Origin: Parvibaculum sp040216885
GTDB lineage: Bacteria > Pseudomonadota > Alphaproteobacteria > Parvibaculales > Parvibaculaceae
DNA length: 64,000 nt
Direction of reading: 5' to 3'
NCBI GenBank assembly: GCA_040216885.1
Contig: JAVJOG010000007.1
Location: forward strand, 1 to 64,000
In this document: piece after piece, positions 10,601 to 18,275 of the stretch
How positions within the stretch are numbered: position 1 is the stretch's first letter
Layout: each line of letters begins with the position of its first letter
Made by a program: the position numbers and the translations under genes
Notes under the pieces: generated by a model
The model's input: the letters and a program-made list of their open reading frames with translations, nothing else
Database searches by the model: none
Told to the model about the DNA's origin: nothing

Positions 10601-11897
10601 GGTCGGCAATCGCCGCCTCGACATCGCCGGCGATTTGCACCGCGCCGCCGCTCATGTCGAGGTGCGCCGTGCCGCTGAACTTCGCTTCGCCGCCCAGTCC
10701 CGTGAGCGCCGCTTCCTCGATCAGCGCGGTATCGCCGGCCTTGTCGATGCGCCCGCGCAGCCGCCAGCCGGCGGTGTCCAGGGCCTCGTCGTTCGAGAAA
10801 TCCAGAAGCGGCTCAAGCCCCGCCGCCGTTCCTTCCGCCTCCACCGCATAGTCGGTGCTTTCCCGCGTCGCCGTCGCCGCGCCGTTGACGCGCAGCGTGC
10901 CTGCTTCCAGCGCCGCATTCTCGATCCGGTAGGCGTCGCGTCCGGTCTGCCTCAGCCGGGCGCTGACGCGCGCTTGCGCGGGCTCGCCGAGGAAAGACAG
11001 CTCGCGCGCCACCGTCGTTCCCCGCGCATCGAGGCGAAGCTCGAGATTGACCCGCTCGCCGAAGGCACCATGCATGTCGCCATCGGCCTGCAAGGCCTGC
11101 CCGGCGTCGATTTTCAGCGCACCGGTCATCAGCCCGGCGCGGCTCTGCCCTTCCGCCTCGGCCGTCACCGCATCGGCCCCGTCGAGCCCTGCCAGCCGCG
11201 CCGCGATGCCCGGCCGCCCGGCCGCGCCGTCCGTGAGCGTGAGCTTGAACGCCCCGCGCTCCGGCCCGGCATGGAATTGGAGCATCGCCTCGACCCGCCC
11301 CGGCACCTCGCCCCGCCGCGCCGCCTCGATCGCAATGTCCGTCCGGCCGCGCGTGTAGAGCGCATGGCCCGTCGCATCGAATGCGATTTCCTCGCCCGCC
11401 AGCGCCTCGCCCAGCAGCATGTCGCGCAGCGCGAAGGCTTCGATGTTCAGCGCCAGCGGCAGCGCCGGCAGTTCCGGCAGCGCAAAAATATCGGCGTCCT
11501 CGTCCGGCTGCCCTTCCCCGGCGGGCGCCCGCGACAGTCGCAGCCCGTCGATGTCGAGCCGCGTCACATGCAGCTCCCCGCGCCACAGCGCCAGCGGCCG
11601 CCAGTCGAGTTCGGCCGAGGCGAGCGTCGCCCAGGTTCCCTCCGCGTCGGCGATGGAGAGATCGCTGAGCCGCAGCCGTCCCGGCCACACGCCGTCGATG
11701 CCGCCGATATCGATCTCGGTCTCGCCGGTTCGCGCCGCCGCGAGTGCCATGTCCAGCAGTGCCTCGCGCACCGGCGCGATGTTGACAAGGCCGACAACGG
11801 CGGCAATACCCGCGAGTACGAGCCCCGCCGCCAGCAGCAGGGCGGCGAGGACGCGGCGAACAAGCACGATGCCGATATGTCTGTCCGCGCCCGCCAT
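7683..11897 (-). CDS. tamB: TamB, translocation and assembly module inner-membrane component
   Basis: A 1404-residue AsmA/TamB-type protein. A single N-terminal membrane anchor (VLVRRVLAALLLAAGLVLAG, residues ~10-32) is followed by a very long beta-rich periplasmic region and the C-terminal DUF490/TamB domain, ending GGGINWKWDY. The C-terminal landmarks GTLEFAGKTFTLSRGVVTF and ISRILFEKRVGELS are typical. TamB bridges the inner membrane to TamA and supports outer-membrane protein assembly and lipid transport. The start overlaps the tamA stop by one base (TGATG), so the genes are translationally coupled. A long plus-strand open frame across this gene is a codon-bias shadow. Confidence 0.93.
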   Translation of the reverse strand: MAGADRHIGIVLVRRVLAALLLAAGLVLAGIAAVVGLVNIAPVREALLDMALAAARTGETEIDIGGIDGVWPGRLRLSDLSIADAEGTWATLASAELDWRPLALWRGELHVTRLDIDGLRLSRAPAGEGQPDEDADIFALPELPALPLALNIEAFALRDMLLGEALAGEEIAFDATGHALYTRGRTDIAIEAARRGEVPGRVEAMLQFHAGPERGAFKLTLTDGAAGRPGIAARLAGLDGADAVTAEAEGQSRAGLMTGALKIDAGQALQADGDMHGAFGERVNLELRLDARGTTVARELSFLGEPAQARVSARLRQTGRDAYRIENAALEAGTLRVNGAATATRESTDYAVEAEGTAAGLEPLLDFSNDEALDTAGWRLRGRIDKAGDTALIEEAALTGLGGEAKFSGTAHLDMSGGAVQIAGDVEAAIADLAPLGRMIEQPMRGEAEATLTALRFEDGKGSGEIALRTGPVETGDAGLDRLFAGGATAAASVGFNDAGALSIADLEAEAGGFKLDGRLSMTAAGEIDGAAALSVAEIADLAGEDIRGALAASAVLDGRRGAARLTVQAELNDGAAGGIDIARATLDASVTQGGTGAAVLRLDGADGRAAIATQVTLPEAGGARFEKIDANIFGAPLTGAIALSPDWIAEGQVTGRRMAMAPLGKLTGVALDGRADLALTLSDEQGRQDARAVLSARRIAIELDEMLTLDGVAIEAALTDIGGATRVEARLGAEGGAAGNTQFNEISASARGPLDGLALAASLSGERLSLRREPVALAFEGAWRGAALALDRLSASIGETGMTLAEPATISLPEGGVVVERLALDFTSPAGPGTLRMALAQRPRAAQVSFEAEALPLALLTPLLPLDAAGGAMSGAVTLDTAREQGEVALRFADIRLTDADLDMQPAFGATLDGRWTQKRLTVKALAHGVSEEPFVLNASLPLVRDPGGAWPALPARGAVEGDLNWRGPMASLMALADLPGHRLAGDAAVALAASGDISAPVFSGTARLTDGTFENFATGTVFRDLDMRIEGERSEVLRFTLDARDGGGGRLTSEGTITLAAQAAQAVAVRARLTDMQVVRRQDLSLSVTGDLELGGAALPPTKEEPLRLSGTLAATDALFVIPERLPGSVPHIAVIEVNGEVNGEVNGPDDAAAVQPAEEAAPFPAELDLAFAIANPPAQVTGRGVDALWTGELKVTGNAENPRVTGTLRSLRGTLEFAGKTFTLSRGVVTFRGETPPDPTIDIALDYTRGDFKATVAVGGRGSSPTVTLRSQPAMPQDEIISRILFEKRVGELSAIEAAQLANTAAQLSGAGGIGGFGLLGQMQRSLGLDVLRVDQGTSGGTTVAAGKYLREGFYIGVEQGALASDSSVKIEIDLTDNISVDTRIGQDATSGGGINWKWDY
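8449..8484 (-). repeat. Three 12-bp tandem copies inside tamB (VNGE repeat)
   Basis: The unit CCGTTCACCTCC (plus strand) occurs three times in a row; the first copy differs by one base and the last by its final base. It encodes a V-N-G-E/P repeat in TamB and keeps the frame. Such units can expand or contract by slippage without breaking the gene. Confidence 0.85.
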
Positions 11898-13741
11898 CAG
11901 AATGCCTGTCCCAGCGATACATAGATCTGGAAAGCGTCGTCGATGCCGCGCCGCCGGTCCAGCGGCATTGCGACGTCGAGACGCACCGGCCCGATGGGCG
12001 TGTAGTAGCGCAAGCCGAGCCCCGTGCCCCACAACAGGCTGCCGCTGAACCCGGGCATCGTGTCTTCATAGGTCTGGCCGCCATCGACAAAGGCGACGAC
12101 GCCGATCGTCTCCGTCGCGCGGTAGCGCGCCTCGGCGCCGGCCTCGATGACCGACAGTCCCCCGCGCGGATTTCCCGCCGCGTCGACCGGCCCCGCCATC
12201 TGGTAGCCATAGCCGCGCACCGAGCCGCCGCCGCCCGCATAGAAGCGCGTCGATCCCGGCACATCGGTCGCCGCATCGGCGACGAGGGAGCCGTAGCGTC
12301 CGCGAACCGCCAGCGTCAGCGCCTCCGCAAGTCCGAAATAGGTCGCGCCGCTGGTCTCGAAGCGCAGGAACGTGGTGGCCTGCCGGTCGGCGCCGCCGAA
12401 ATAGGGCGTTGCAGCCGCCGTCGCGCGTATGCCTTCGCGCGGGTCCAGCAGATCGTCGGCGCTGTCGTAGCGCAGCACGACCGGTACGCCGAAAAGCTGA
12501 TAGTCGGTCCGTCCGGTTGCATCTTCCGTCTCCGTGAGCTCGAACGACAGGCCGGCGCTCCCCGTCAGCCGCTCGCTCAGCCGCCGTTCCAGCGAAGCAC
12601 CGGTCCGCAGCCGGTATTCGTCATAGGCATCGGTGGTTTCGTTGGCGATTTCGGCGCTGATGAGCAGGCTCTGGTCGTCGCGCAGGAATTGCGGCTTGCG
12701 GAATTCCGCCGTCGTCTTCTGTTCGATCTGCGCGATGGAAAGGCCGAGCGTCAGCTTCTCTGCAGCGCCGAATATGTTGCGGTGTTCCCAGCTTCCGCGC
12801 AGGCCCGCGCCCTCGCTCGACGACCAGGTCGCGCCGAGGCGCACGGTACGCGCCGCCCGCTCGGTCAGTTCGATCTCCTGCGCCGCCGCGCCGTCCGCCG
12901 CGCGTTCGCCCGAGGCGATGGCCACGCTTTCGAAAAGCCCTGTGCCCCGAAGCGCATCCATCGTCGCGTCGACGGCGCTGCGGTCATAGGGCGCGCCGGG
13001 CTCGATCCTGGTCAGCGAGCGCACATAATCCGTCTTCGTCCGCCCGCCTTCGTTGCGCACGAGCACCGGCCCGAAAATCATCTTCGGCCCGGCCTCGATC
13101 TTGAGCGTCACATCCGCCTGGTTCGACGAAAGGTCGACGACGACACGCCGCTCGGCGAGCTTGGCGTCCGGATAGCCGTGGTCGGCGAGGTGCCGCACGG
13201 CGGCGGCGGTCAGGTCGATGATGCGCTGCGCCCGCGCCGCGCGTTCCGGTTGCAGGCCGAGCGCCGCCCCGTCCCGCGGCAGCCCGTCCGCGCCGTCCGG
13301 CAAATCCGGATAGACGATCGCAAAGCTGCGGATCATCGCTCTTTGTCCGGTCACGACATGATAGACGACCTCGAAGCCGCCGCCCGCCGCCTCGCGCACC
13401 GACACCTCGACGCGCCCGTTGTAATAGGCCTCCGAGCGCAGCACCTCGACAAGCCGCCGGCTGTCCTCCTGCGCCCGCCGCCGGAGTTGCGCCAGCGTTG
13501 TCGGCGGCGGCGGTGCGTCGGGCAGGTCGACGCCGAGCTGCCGCGCCTCTTCCAGCATGTCGCGCATCTGGTCGGGTATGCGCCGCCCCGTCACCCGCGT
13601 CGTGAAGTCGAGCGCCGCCTGCGGCCGCTCCCAGGAGCGCGGCGTTGCGGCCGCTGTCTCCGCGCGCGCGAAACCCGGCGCGGCCACCACCGCGAGCACG
13701 GCGAGCGCGAGCAGGACGCGGCATATCGAGCCTTTCGTCAT
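11897..13741 (-). CDS. tamA: TamA, outer-membrane BamA-family (Omp85) protein
   Basis: A 614-residue Omp85 protein. The signal peptide covers residues ~1-28 (LLALAVLAVVAAPGFARAE). POTRA-type domains lie at about residues 60-270 (VVYHVVTGQRAMIRSFAI; ADVTLKIEAGPKMIFGPV). A 16-strand barrel follows, with the FYAGGGGSVRGYGYQ motif (the R-G-[FY] lid-lock) and a C-terminal strand ending in phenylalanine (IYVSLGQAF). It acts in the outer membrane with TamB, whose gene follows with a one-base overlap. The ATG at 13741 was chosen for the signal peptide; the open frame further upstream is not plausible coding. Confidence 0.93.
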   Translation of the reverse strand: MTKGSICRVLLALAVLAVVAAPGFARAETAAATPRSWERPQAALDFTTRVTGRRIPDQMRDMLEEARQLGVDLPDAPPPPTTLAQLRRRAQEDSRRLVEVLRSEAYYNGRVEVSVREAAGGGFEVVYHVVTGQRAMIRSFAIVYPDLPDGADGLPRDGAALGLQPERAARAQRIIDLTAAAVRHLADHGYPDAKLAERRVVVDLSSNQADVTLKIEAGPKMIFGPVLVRNEGGRTKTDYVRSLTRIEPGAPYDRSAVDATMDALRGTGLFESVAIASGERAADGAAAQEIELTERAARTVRLGATWSSSEGAGLRGSWEHRNIFGAAEKLTLGLSIAQIEQKTTAEFRKPQFLRDDQSLLISAEIANETTDAYDEYRLRTGASLERRLSERLTGSAGLSFELTETEDATGRTDYQLFGVPVVLRYDSADDLLDPREGIRATAAATPYFGGADRQATTFLRFETSGATYFGLAEALTLAVRGRYGSLVADAATDVPGSTRFYAGGGGSVRGYGYQMAGPVDAAGNPRGGLSVIEAGAEARYRATETIGVVAFVDGGQTYEDTMPGFSGSLLWGTGLGLRYYTPIGPVRLDVAMPLDRRRGIDDAFQIYVSLGQAF

Positions 13742-13913
13742 CCGCGTCCCGTGCCCGCGGCGGCCCCGCGTATTCCCGCTCTCATCGCAAAACTCCACCC
13801 GATTTGCCGCCACGCGCGTAAAAACGCGCACCCGCCTCCCGATACTCGCCCACAAGATGATTTTGCGACAAGCAGAACCGGTTCCTGCCACTTGGCCGCA
13901 GTTGACCTCCATA

Positions 13914-14624
13914 ATGACAGACATTAGCCTTCGATGCATGGATGAGAGTGAAACCTTGGCAAAGGCAGGCAAACGCGGCGACACGCGCGTGCGCCTGATG
14001 CTGGCCGCCGAGCGCCTTTTCGGCGCGCGCGGGCTGCATGGCGTCACGCTGAAGGAAATCAACGCCGCCGCCGGCCAGCGCAACGAATCCGCGCTGCATT
14101 ATCATTTCGGCTCCAAGAAGCGTCTGGTCGAGGCCATTCTCGACGCCCGTGTCGGCGCCATCGACAAGCGCCGGGTCGAGCGCATCGAGGCGCTGGTCGC
14201 GGCAGGCGGGGCAGGCGACCTCCCGGCGATCCTGCGCGCCACCTTCGAGCCCCTGACAAGCCTTCTCGACAGCGAGGAGGGTGTGCGCTTTGTGCGTTTC
14301 GCGGCACAGGTGCTCAACGATCCCGATTTCGACCTGCCGACCGTCGCGCTCCGCAGCGGCTTTGAGGGCATTTCGCGCGCCAATGCGCTCATCGCTTCCG
14401 TGCTCGCCGATCTCCCGCCTGAAATCGCGGTGCAGCGCCAGCGCCTGATGGTCGAAATGGCGCTGACCTCGCTCGCCATCTGGACGCGCCGCGGCGACGC
14501 GACGACAAACGCCGCCGCCCGCAGCTTCTTTGTCGCCTCGCTCTTCGATGCCATGGCCGCCGCCCTGACCGCACCCGTCTCGCCTGAAACGCTGGCCGCG
14601 TTGAAGGAAGCCTCGAAAAACTGA
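13914..14624 (+). CDS. TetR/AcrR-family transcriptional regulator
   Basis: About 236 residues. The N-terminal HTH is clear: RLMLAAERLFGARGLHGVTL, then INAAAGQRNESALHYHFGSK, the recognition-helix signature of TetR proteins. The ligand domain has several hydrophobic helices and is not specific. The start is uncertain: ATG 13914 (MTDISL...) and ATG 13938 (MDESET...) are both possible and neither has a good ribosome site. It is divergent from tamA across a ~170-bp gap and convergent with the alpha/beta hydrolase gene, which is a candidate target only by proximity. Confidence 0.85.
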   Translation: MTDISLRCMDESETLAKAGKRGDTRVRLMLAAERLFGARGLHGVTLKEINAAAGQRNESALHYHFGSKKRLVEAILDARVGAIDKRRVERIEALVAAGGAGDLPAILRATFEPLTSLLDSEEGVRFVRFAAQVLNDPDFDLPTVALRSGFEGISRANALIASVLADLPPEIAVQRQRLMVEMALTSLAIWTRRGDATTNAAARSFFVASLFDAMAAALTAPVSPETLAALKEASKN

Positions 14625-14633
14625 AGCGCGCCT

Positions 14634-15530
14634 CTACACGCCCAGAAAATCTTCCGTCAGCTTCAGAAACTCATCCAGCTTGTCGTGCTGCACCCAGTGC
14701 CCGGCGCCCTCGACGGCGACGATCTCGGCATTCTTGAAATGCTGCGCCCGCCCGTCGGCCACGGGGTCGCTCGCCCAGCTTTCGGTGCCGCGGATCAGCA
14801 GCGTCGGGCAGTTGATCCGTGCCCAGAGCTTTTGCGAGGTTTCCTCGTCGAAACCCGCCGGCGAAAAGGCACGCACGTAATTGTCGAATTTCCAGCTGTA
14901 AGTGCCGTCCTCGTTCTGGTTGACGCCGTGCACGGTCAGGTGCCGCGCCCGCTCGGGCGACAGATGCGGATTCTCGCCCTGCATCCGCTTGTAGGCCTCC
15001 TCGATGCTGTCGTAGCGGCGCGGCTGCCGCGACGAGAGCTTGCGGATTTCGTCGATCCAGTTGCGGATGCGCTGGTCGCCGGAAATGGCCTTCCGCTCGC
15101 TGAGCATCTTCGGCGATGGCCCGAGCCCCTCGATAACGACGAGCTTCTTGACGTTCTCAGGATAAAGCCCGGCATAGCGCAGCGCGATCGCGCCGCCCAT
15201 CGAATGCGCGACGATGGTGAGCGGCGCCAGCCCCTTCTGATGAATCAGTTGCGCGATGTCGTAGACATAGTCGTTCATTTCGTAGCCGCTGCCGACCATC
15301 CACTGGCTGTCGCCATGTCCACGCAGGTCGGGTGCGATGATGTGAAAGCGGTTACGAAGCGCCTGCGCCGTCCAGTCCCAGTTGCGGCAATGGTCGCGCC
15401 CGCCATGGATCATCAGCAAGGGCGGTGCGTCCTCGTTGCCCCAGTCGACATAATGAAGCCGCAAGCGCTGCGAGAAGTAGACGCGCGAGGCCGGGCCGAT
15501 GAGTTGCGAGGTCTCCGAACAATCCGTCAT
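14634..15530 (-). CDS. Alpha/beta hydrolase
   Basis: A 298-residue alpha/beta-hydrolase-fold enzyme. Visible are the oxyanion/HG segment (MIHGGRDHCRNW), DLRGHGDS, the nucleophile elbow A-H-S-M-G-G (serine in G/H-x-S-x-G), a late acidic region (LIRGTESWASD) and the catalytic histidine in GAGHWVQ. An inserted lid (KLSSRQPRRYDSIEEAY) covers the middle. The ATG at 15530 has a strong GGAAGGACATC ribosome site and is preferred over the in-frame start 12 codons upstream. It probably acts on an ester or similar small substrate. Upstream lie a three-unit Pho box and 23-bp direct repeats, suggesting phosphate control. Confidence 0.88.
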   Translation of the reverse strand: MTDCSETSQLIGPASRVYFSQRLRLHYVDWGNEDAPPLLMIHGGRDHCRNWDWTAQALRNRFHIIAPDLRGHGDSQWMVGSGYEMNDYVYDIAQLIHQKGLAPLTIVAHSMGGAIALRYAGLYPENVKKLVVIEGLGPSPKMLSERKAISGDQRIRNWIDEIRKLSSRQPRRYDSIEEAYKRMQGENPHLSPERARHLTVHGVNQNEDGTYSWKFDNYVRAFSPAGFDEETSQKLWARINCPTLLIRGTESWASDPVADGRAQHFKNAEIVAVEGAGHWVQHDKLDEFLKLTEDFLGV

Positions 15531-15619
15531 GATGTCCTTCCTTGCCGTCTTCAATTCCGTTCGCACCGTCCGGTGCGCAAAAACAAAAAATTCCCCGAGC
15601 CTATCGCCCGCTGCCGGGG

Positions 15620-15770
15620 CGGGGACAAGTCGCCTCTATCCCCGGGGATAAACCGGACTTATACCCGGGGACAAGTCCGTTTGTGACAGTTTTTTGACAG
15701 TTCGATGACAGAAGGCCGAAAAAGCGGGGATAAAGTGCGGTATCGGCCGGGGATAACTGCCTATTACTCT
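15620..15770 (+). repeat. Five 23-bp-spaced CGGGGAYAA direct repeats
   Basis: The 9-mer CGGGGAYAA (Y = C or T) starts at 15620, 15643, 15666, 15725 and 15748. Copies 1-3 are exactly 23 bp apart, as are copies 4-5; the middle gap is 59 bp. At the junctions the sequence reads as TATnCC/GGGGAnA inverted halves, including the perfect palindrome TATCCCCGGGGATA at 15637-15650. This resembles an array of regulator-binding sites or iterons. The 59-bp gap contains most of the Pho box of the hydrolase gene. Confidence 0.75.
15679..15711 (-). promoter_or_regulatory. Pho box (three PhoB direct repeats) upstream of the alpha/beta hydrolase
   Basis: Read on the minus strand, three 11-bp units follow each other without gaps: CTGTCATCGAA, CTGTCAAAAAA, CTGTCACAAAC. 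PhoB sites are CTGTCAY-type 7-mers plus 4 A/T-rich bases in 11-bp register, and the first unit differs by one base from the first unit upstream of pstS in this window. A -10-like TATAAG (minus strand, 15663-15658) follows 15 bp downstream. The orientation faces the hydrolase gene, whose start is ~150 bp away. Confidence 0.8.
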
Positions 15771-15779
15771 GCGCACGGA

Positions 15780-16307
15780 TTATCTTTTGTCGGCCTTGAG
15801 ATGTCGCCACACGCCGAGCACCGCCAGCCCCAGCATGATATGCACGGCGATCACCGGCGGCCAGCCGAAGAGATAGATCGTGTCATTGGCAAGTCCACCT
15901 TTGAACGGTCCGCCGCCAAAGGCGAGCCCCCGCGTGCCGAACAGCGCATTGAAGATCGGCGGGATCGTGAAAAGCCACGCCGTCACCAGCGCCGACCAGA
16001 AGAACCAGGTGAACTGTTTGCGCGTCAGCCGCATGAACTGTCCGCCGAGACCGAGCGCCATCAGCATCAGTCCTTGCGTGATCCCTTCCATATGCGCCAT
16101 GCGCCAGGCGCGTCCGTCGTCGGGAGTCGAAACCGGAATGTCGATCGGCAGCGGCCACAACACCACGCGACCGAGCAGCGCGAAGAACCATATCCAGCCG
16201 ATGATGATCGCCAGCACAAAGAGGCCGACGCCGTTGAAAAAAAGCAGCGCGCGCATCCGCGCCGCCATGTTGCTCGCGCCGGCGGGTGCCGATGTCTCAA
16301 TGCTCAT
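15780..16307 (-). CDS. Four-helix membrane protein, possibly styrene-oxide-isomerase-like
   Basis: A 175-residue protein with four predicted membrane helices (about residues 20-48, 75-95, 105-125 and 145-168). The sequence RMAHMEGITQGLMLMALG in helix 2 has the same style as the conserved AHxxG..NG region of styrene oxide isomerases and related small four-helix haem proteins; that link is by eye and tentative. Its start overlaps the stop of the upstream gene by four bases (ATGA), so the pair is translationally coupled to the PF10118-type diiron hydrolase. Function unknown. Confidence 0.6.
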   Translation of the reverse strand: MSIETSAPAGASNMAARMRALLFFNGVGLFVLAIIIGWIWFFALLGRVVLWPLPIDIPVSTPDDGRAWRMAHMEGITQGLMLMALGLGGQFMRLTRKQFTWFFWSALVTAWLFTIPPIFNALFGTRGLAFGGGPFKGGLANDTIYLFGWPPVIAVHIMLGLAVLGVWRHLKADKR

Positions 16308-17206
16308 TTCGTTTCTCCGGTGGAAAGGGCAACGGGTTCGGGCGCATCGAGGCGCGTCGTGTCGAGCCGTCCGGCACCGTCATTGTCGGCTTTGAAAAGA
16401 CGCGCCCAGGAAAGCGCCCAGGCGGGATCCTTCACCTGCCGCGGATTGTAGAACGGCATCAGGATGCGCAGCATCTTCGGCGTCAGCGTCGCGAAAATCC
16501 GTAAAAGGAGCAATCCCAGCGCCACGCGCGAACGCGCGCTCCGCCACAGCCCGTCTTCCTTCAACAGCGCCTGATAACCGCCGCGCGTCCGCCACATGAT
16601 ATGTATCGTCGCATAAAGCAGACCGTGCACGCGGCGGAAGTAATTGCCGGCCAGATGGTCGAACACATCGTAAGCGACGTTCTTGTGCTCGATCTCCTCG
16701 ACGAAATGCCACAGGATCAGCGAAGCAACGCCGCTCTCGCTGTCCCCGAACAGGAACTTCCGGTCGGCGATCAGCATCTGCCCGATCGCCAGCGCCATCG
16801 ATTCGAAACCCTCCGCATAAGCCAGATTGAAGGCGAGCGAGCGTGTCTCGCCGAGCTTCCGGTAATCGGATGCAAGTGTCGCTTCGATTTCTTCGATTGC
16901 GCGATAGCCGCGCGCCTTCAATTCGTTGTTGAACTTTCGATGCTGTTGGAAATGCATCGCCTCCTGCGCCACATAATCGTCAAGCGCCGCCCGCAGCACC
17001 GCATCGCGAATCTGCGGCCGCGCTTCGCGCATTGTCTTGATAAGGTAAGGTTCGAGATAGGGCATCGCCAGCGACGCCGCATTGACGATCTGCGAGAATT
17101 CGGGACGCCGCCGGTTCCAGTGTCCGCCCATCGCGGCCGGATAGGCAAAGCCCATGCGCCGCACCGTCATGCGCGCCGCGCCGTCGCCTGCTGTCGCCTC
17201 GCTCAA
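16304..17206 (-). CDS. Predicted metal-dependent hydrolase (PF10118/COG3687 family)
   Basis: A 300-residue protein of the uncharacterised PF10118 family, a ferritin-like helical bundle. Likely metal ligands are in QEAMHFQQHRKFN (~residue 85-97), EGFESMALAIG, and HFVEEIEHKNVAYDVFDHL. The family's E-x2-H pattern appears twice. Hydrophobic helices near residues 205-250 could attach it to the membrane. The downstream gene overlaps by ATGA. Despite the database name, no hydrolase activity has been established for most members; an O2- or substrate-activating metal site is equally possible. Confidence 0.78.
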   Translation of the reverse strand: MSEATAGDGAARMTVRRMGFAYPAAMGGHWNRRRPEFSQIVNAASLAMPYLEPYLIKTMREARPQIRDAVLRAALDDYVAQEAMHFQQHRKFNNELKARGYRAIEEIEATLASDYRKLGETRSLAFNLAYAEGFESMALAIGQMLIADRKFLFGDSESGVASLILWHFVEEIEHKNVAYDVFDHLAGNYFRRVHGLLYATIHIMWRTRGGYQALLKEDGLWRSARSRVALGLLLLRIFATLTPKMLRILMPFYNPRQVKDPAWALSWARLFKADNDGAGRLDTTRLDAPEPVALSTGETK

Positions 17207-17256
17207 CCGGTGCCTCCCCCTCGACAGCGATCGCCTTGCGGCGATCTTGCCTCCCG

Positions 17257-18096
17257 CTATTTCGTCTCCGCCTGTCCGGTCAGCACGCTGCCCTCGCGCC
17301 GGAACATGATCTTGCCATAGGAAGCCGGCATCAGCCGTTGCAGCCAGTCAACCAGCTTGGCATCGAAACCGATCAGGATGCGCGGCTTGTTTTTCGCAAT
17401 GCCCTCGACAATCACCTCGCCGGCGCGTTCCGGTGTCGTCCGCGCGATCTTGTCGAAGCCCGATGCCGCGTCCTCGCGCAGGGTGGCCTGCGTGCTCTGC
17501 AGAAAACGGGCATTACGGACGATATTGGTCTTGATTCCGCCCGGGTGCACGCAGGAGATCTGGATGTTCGTCCCCTTCATCTCGTGCCGCAGCGCTTCGG
17601 TGAAACCGCGAATGGCGAACTTGGCCGAGTTGTAGGCGGCCTGTGTCGGCACCGCGATCAATCCGAAAATGCTCGACACATTGACGATGTGACCTTCGCC
17701 CTTCGCCTGCAGCTGCGGCAGGAAGGCCTTGCTGCCATAGACCATGCCCCAGAAATCGATGTTCATCACCCATTCGAAATCGTCATAGCCAAGTTCGTCG
17801 ACCCGCGCGATCTGCGCGACGCCCGCATTGTTGATCACGATGTCGGCGCCGCCATGCGAAGCCTCGATCTCCTGCGCAAAGGCATAAACCGCGTCGCGGT
17901 CGGCGACATCGACCAGATAGGTCGTTGCCTTCGCCCCCAGCGCTTCGATCCGCGCCGCGGTTTCGGCAAGCCCCGCCCGGTCGAGATCGGTGATCGCCAG
18001 TCGCGCGCCTCGCTTCGCCAGCGCCAGCGCCGTCCCGCGTCCGATGCCGCTTGCCGCGCCCGTCACCACCGCCAGTTTGCCGTCGATTTCCGTCAT
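17257..18096 (-). CDS. Short-chain dehydrogenase/reductase
   Basis: A 279-residue classical SDR. The cofactor motif T-G-A-A-S-G-I-G covers residues 12-19, NNAG is near residue 90, the catalytic serine is in NVSSIFG, and Y-N-S-A-K gives the Tyr/Lys pair. An acidic residue after beta-2 (ITDLDRAG) suggests NAD(H) preference. The start ATG at 18096 (MTEIDGK) is chosen over a longer frame because of the AGCAGGGCAG site and domain fit. The substrate is unknown; neighbours suggest lipid or alcohol metabolism. It is divergent from the acyl-CoA dehydrogenase gene. Confidence 0.9.
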   Translation of the reverse strand: MTEIDGKLAVVTGAASGIGRGTALALAKRGARLAITDLDRAGLAETAARIEALGAKATTYLVDVADRDAVYAFAQEIEASHGGADIVINNAGVAQIARVDELGYDDFEWVMNIDFWGMVYGSKAFLPQLQAKGEGHIVNVSSIFGLIAVPTQAAYNSAKFAIRGFTEALRHEMKGTNIQISCVHPGGIKTNIVRNARFLQSTQATLREDAASGFDKIARTTPERAGEVIVEGIAKNKPRILIGFDAKLVDWLQRLMPASYGKIMFRREGSVLTGQAETK

Positions 18097-18275
18097 CTGC
18101 CCTGCTGCCTCGTTTGAATACTGAAAGGTCTGGAATTTCGAAACAGGCTCTAAACTATGACAATTCATGGAAATGTCACGAGCTTCGAGCCTCTTTTCGG
18201 ACGGCCGTTGGACCTTCCCTGGCCGTCCCCTCTATGCTCTGCGAAACACCATGAAAGATAACGAGGAGGAACGCG

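Noticed and set aside
8161..10851. Very long plus-strand open frame opposite tamB (896 codons)
   Set aside because: Composition is Ser/Ala/Arg/Pro-rich with no motif; it is the antisense shadow of a GC-rich gene whose own frame shows TamB domains.
15684..15711. TTGACAG copies as ordinary -35 boxes on the plus strand
   Set aside because: Three copies in exact 11-bp register are explained better as PhoB units on the minus strand; no matching plus-strand gene follows.
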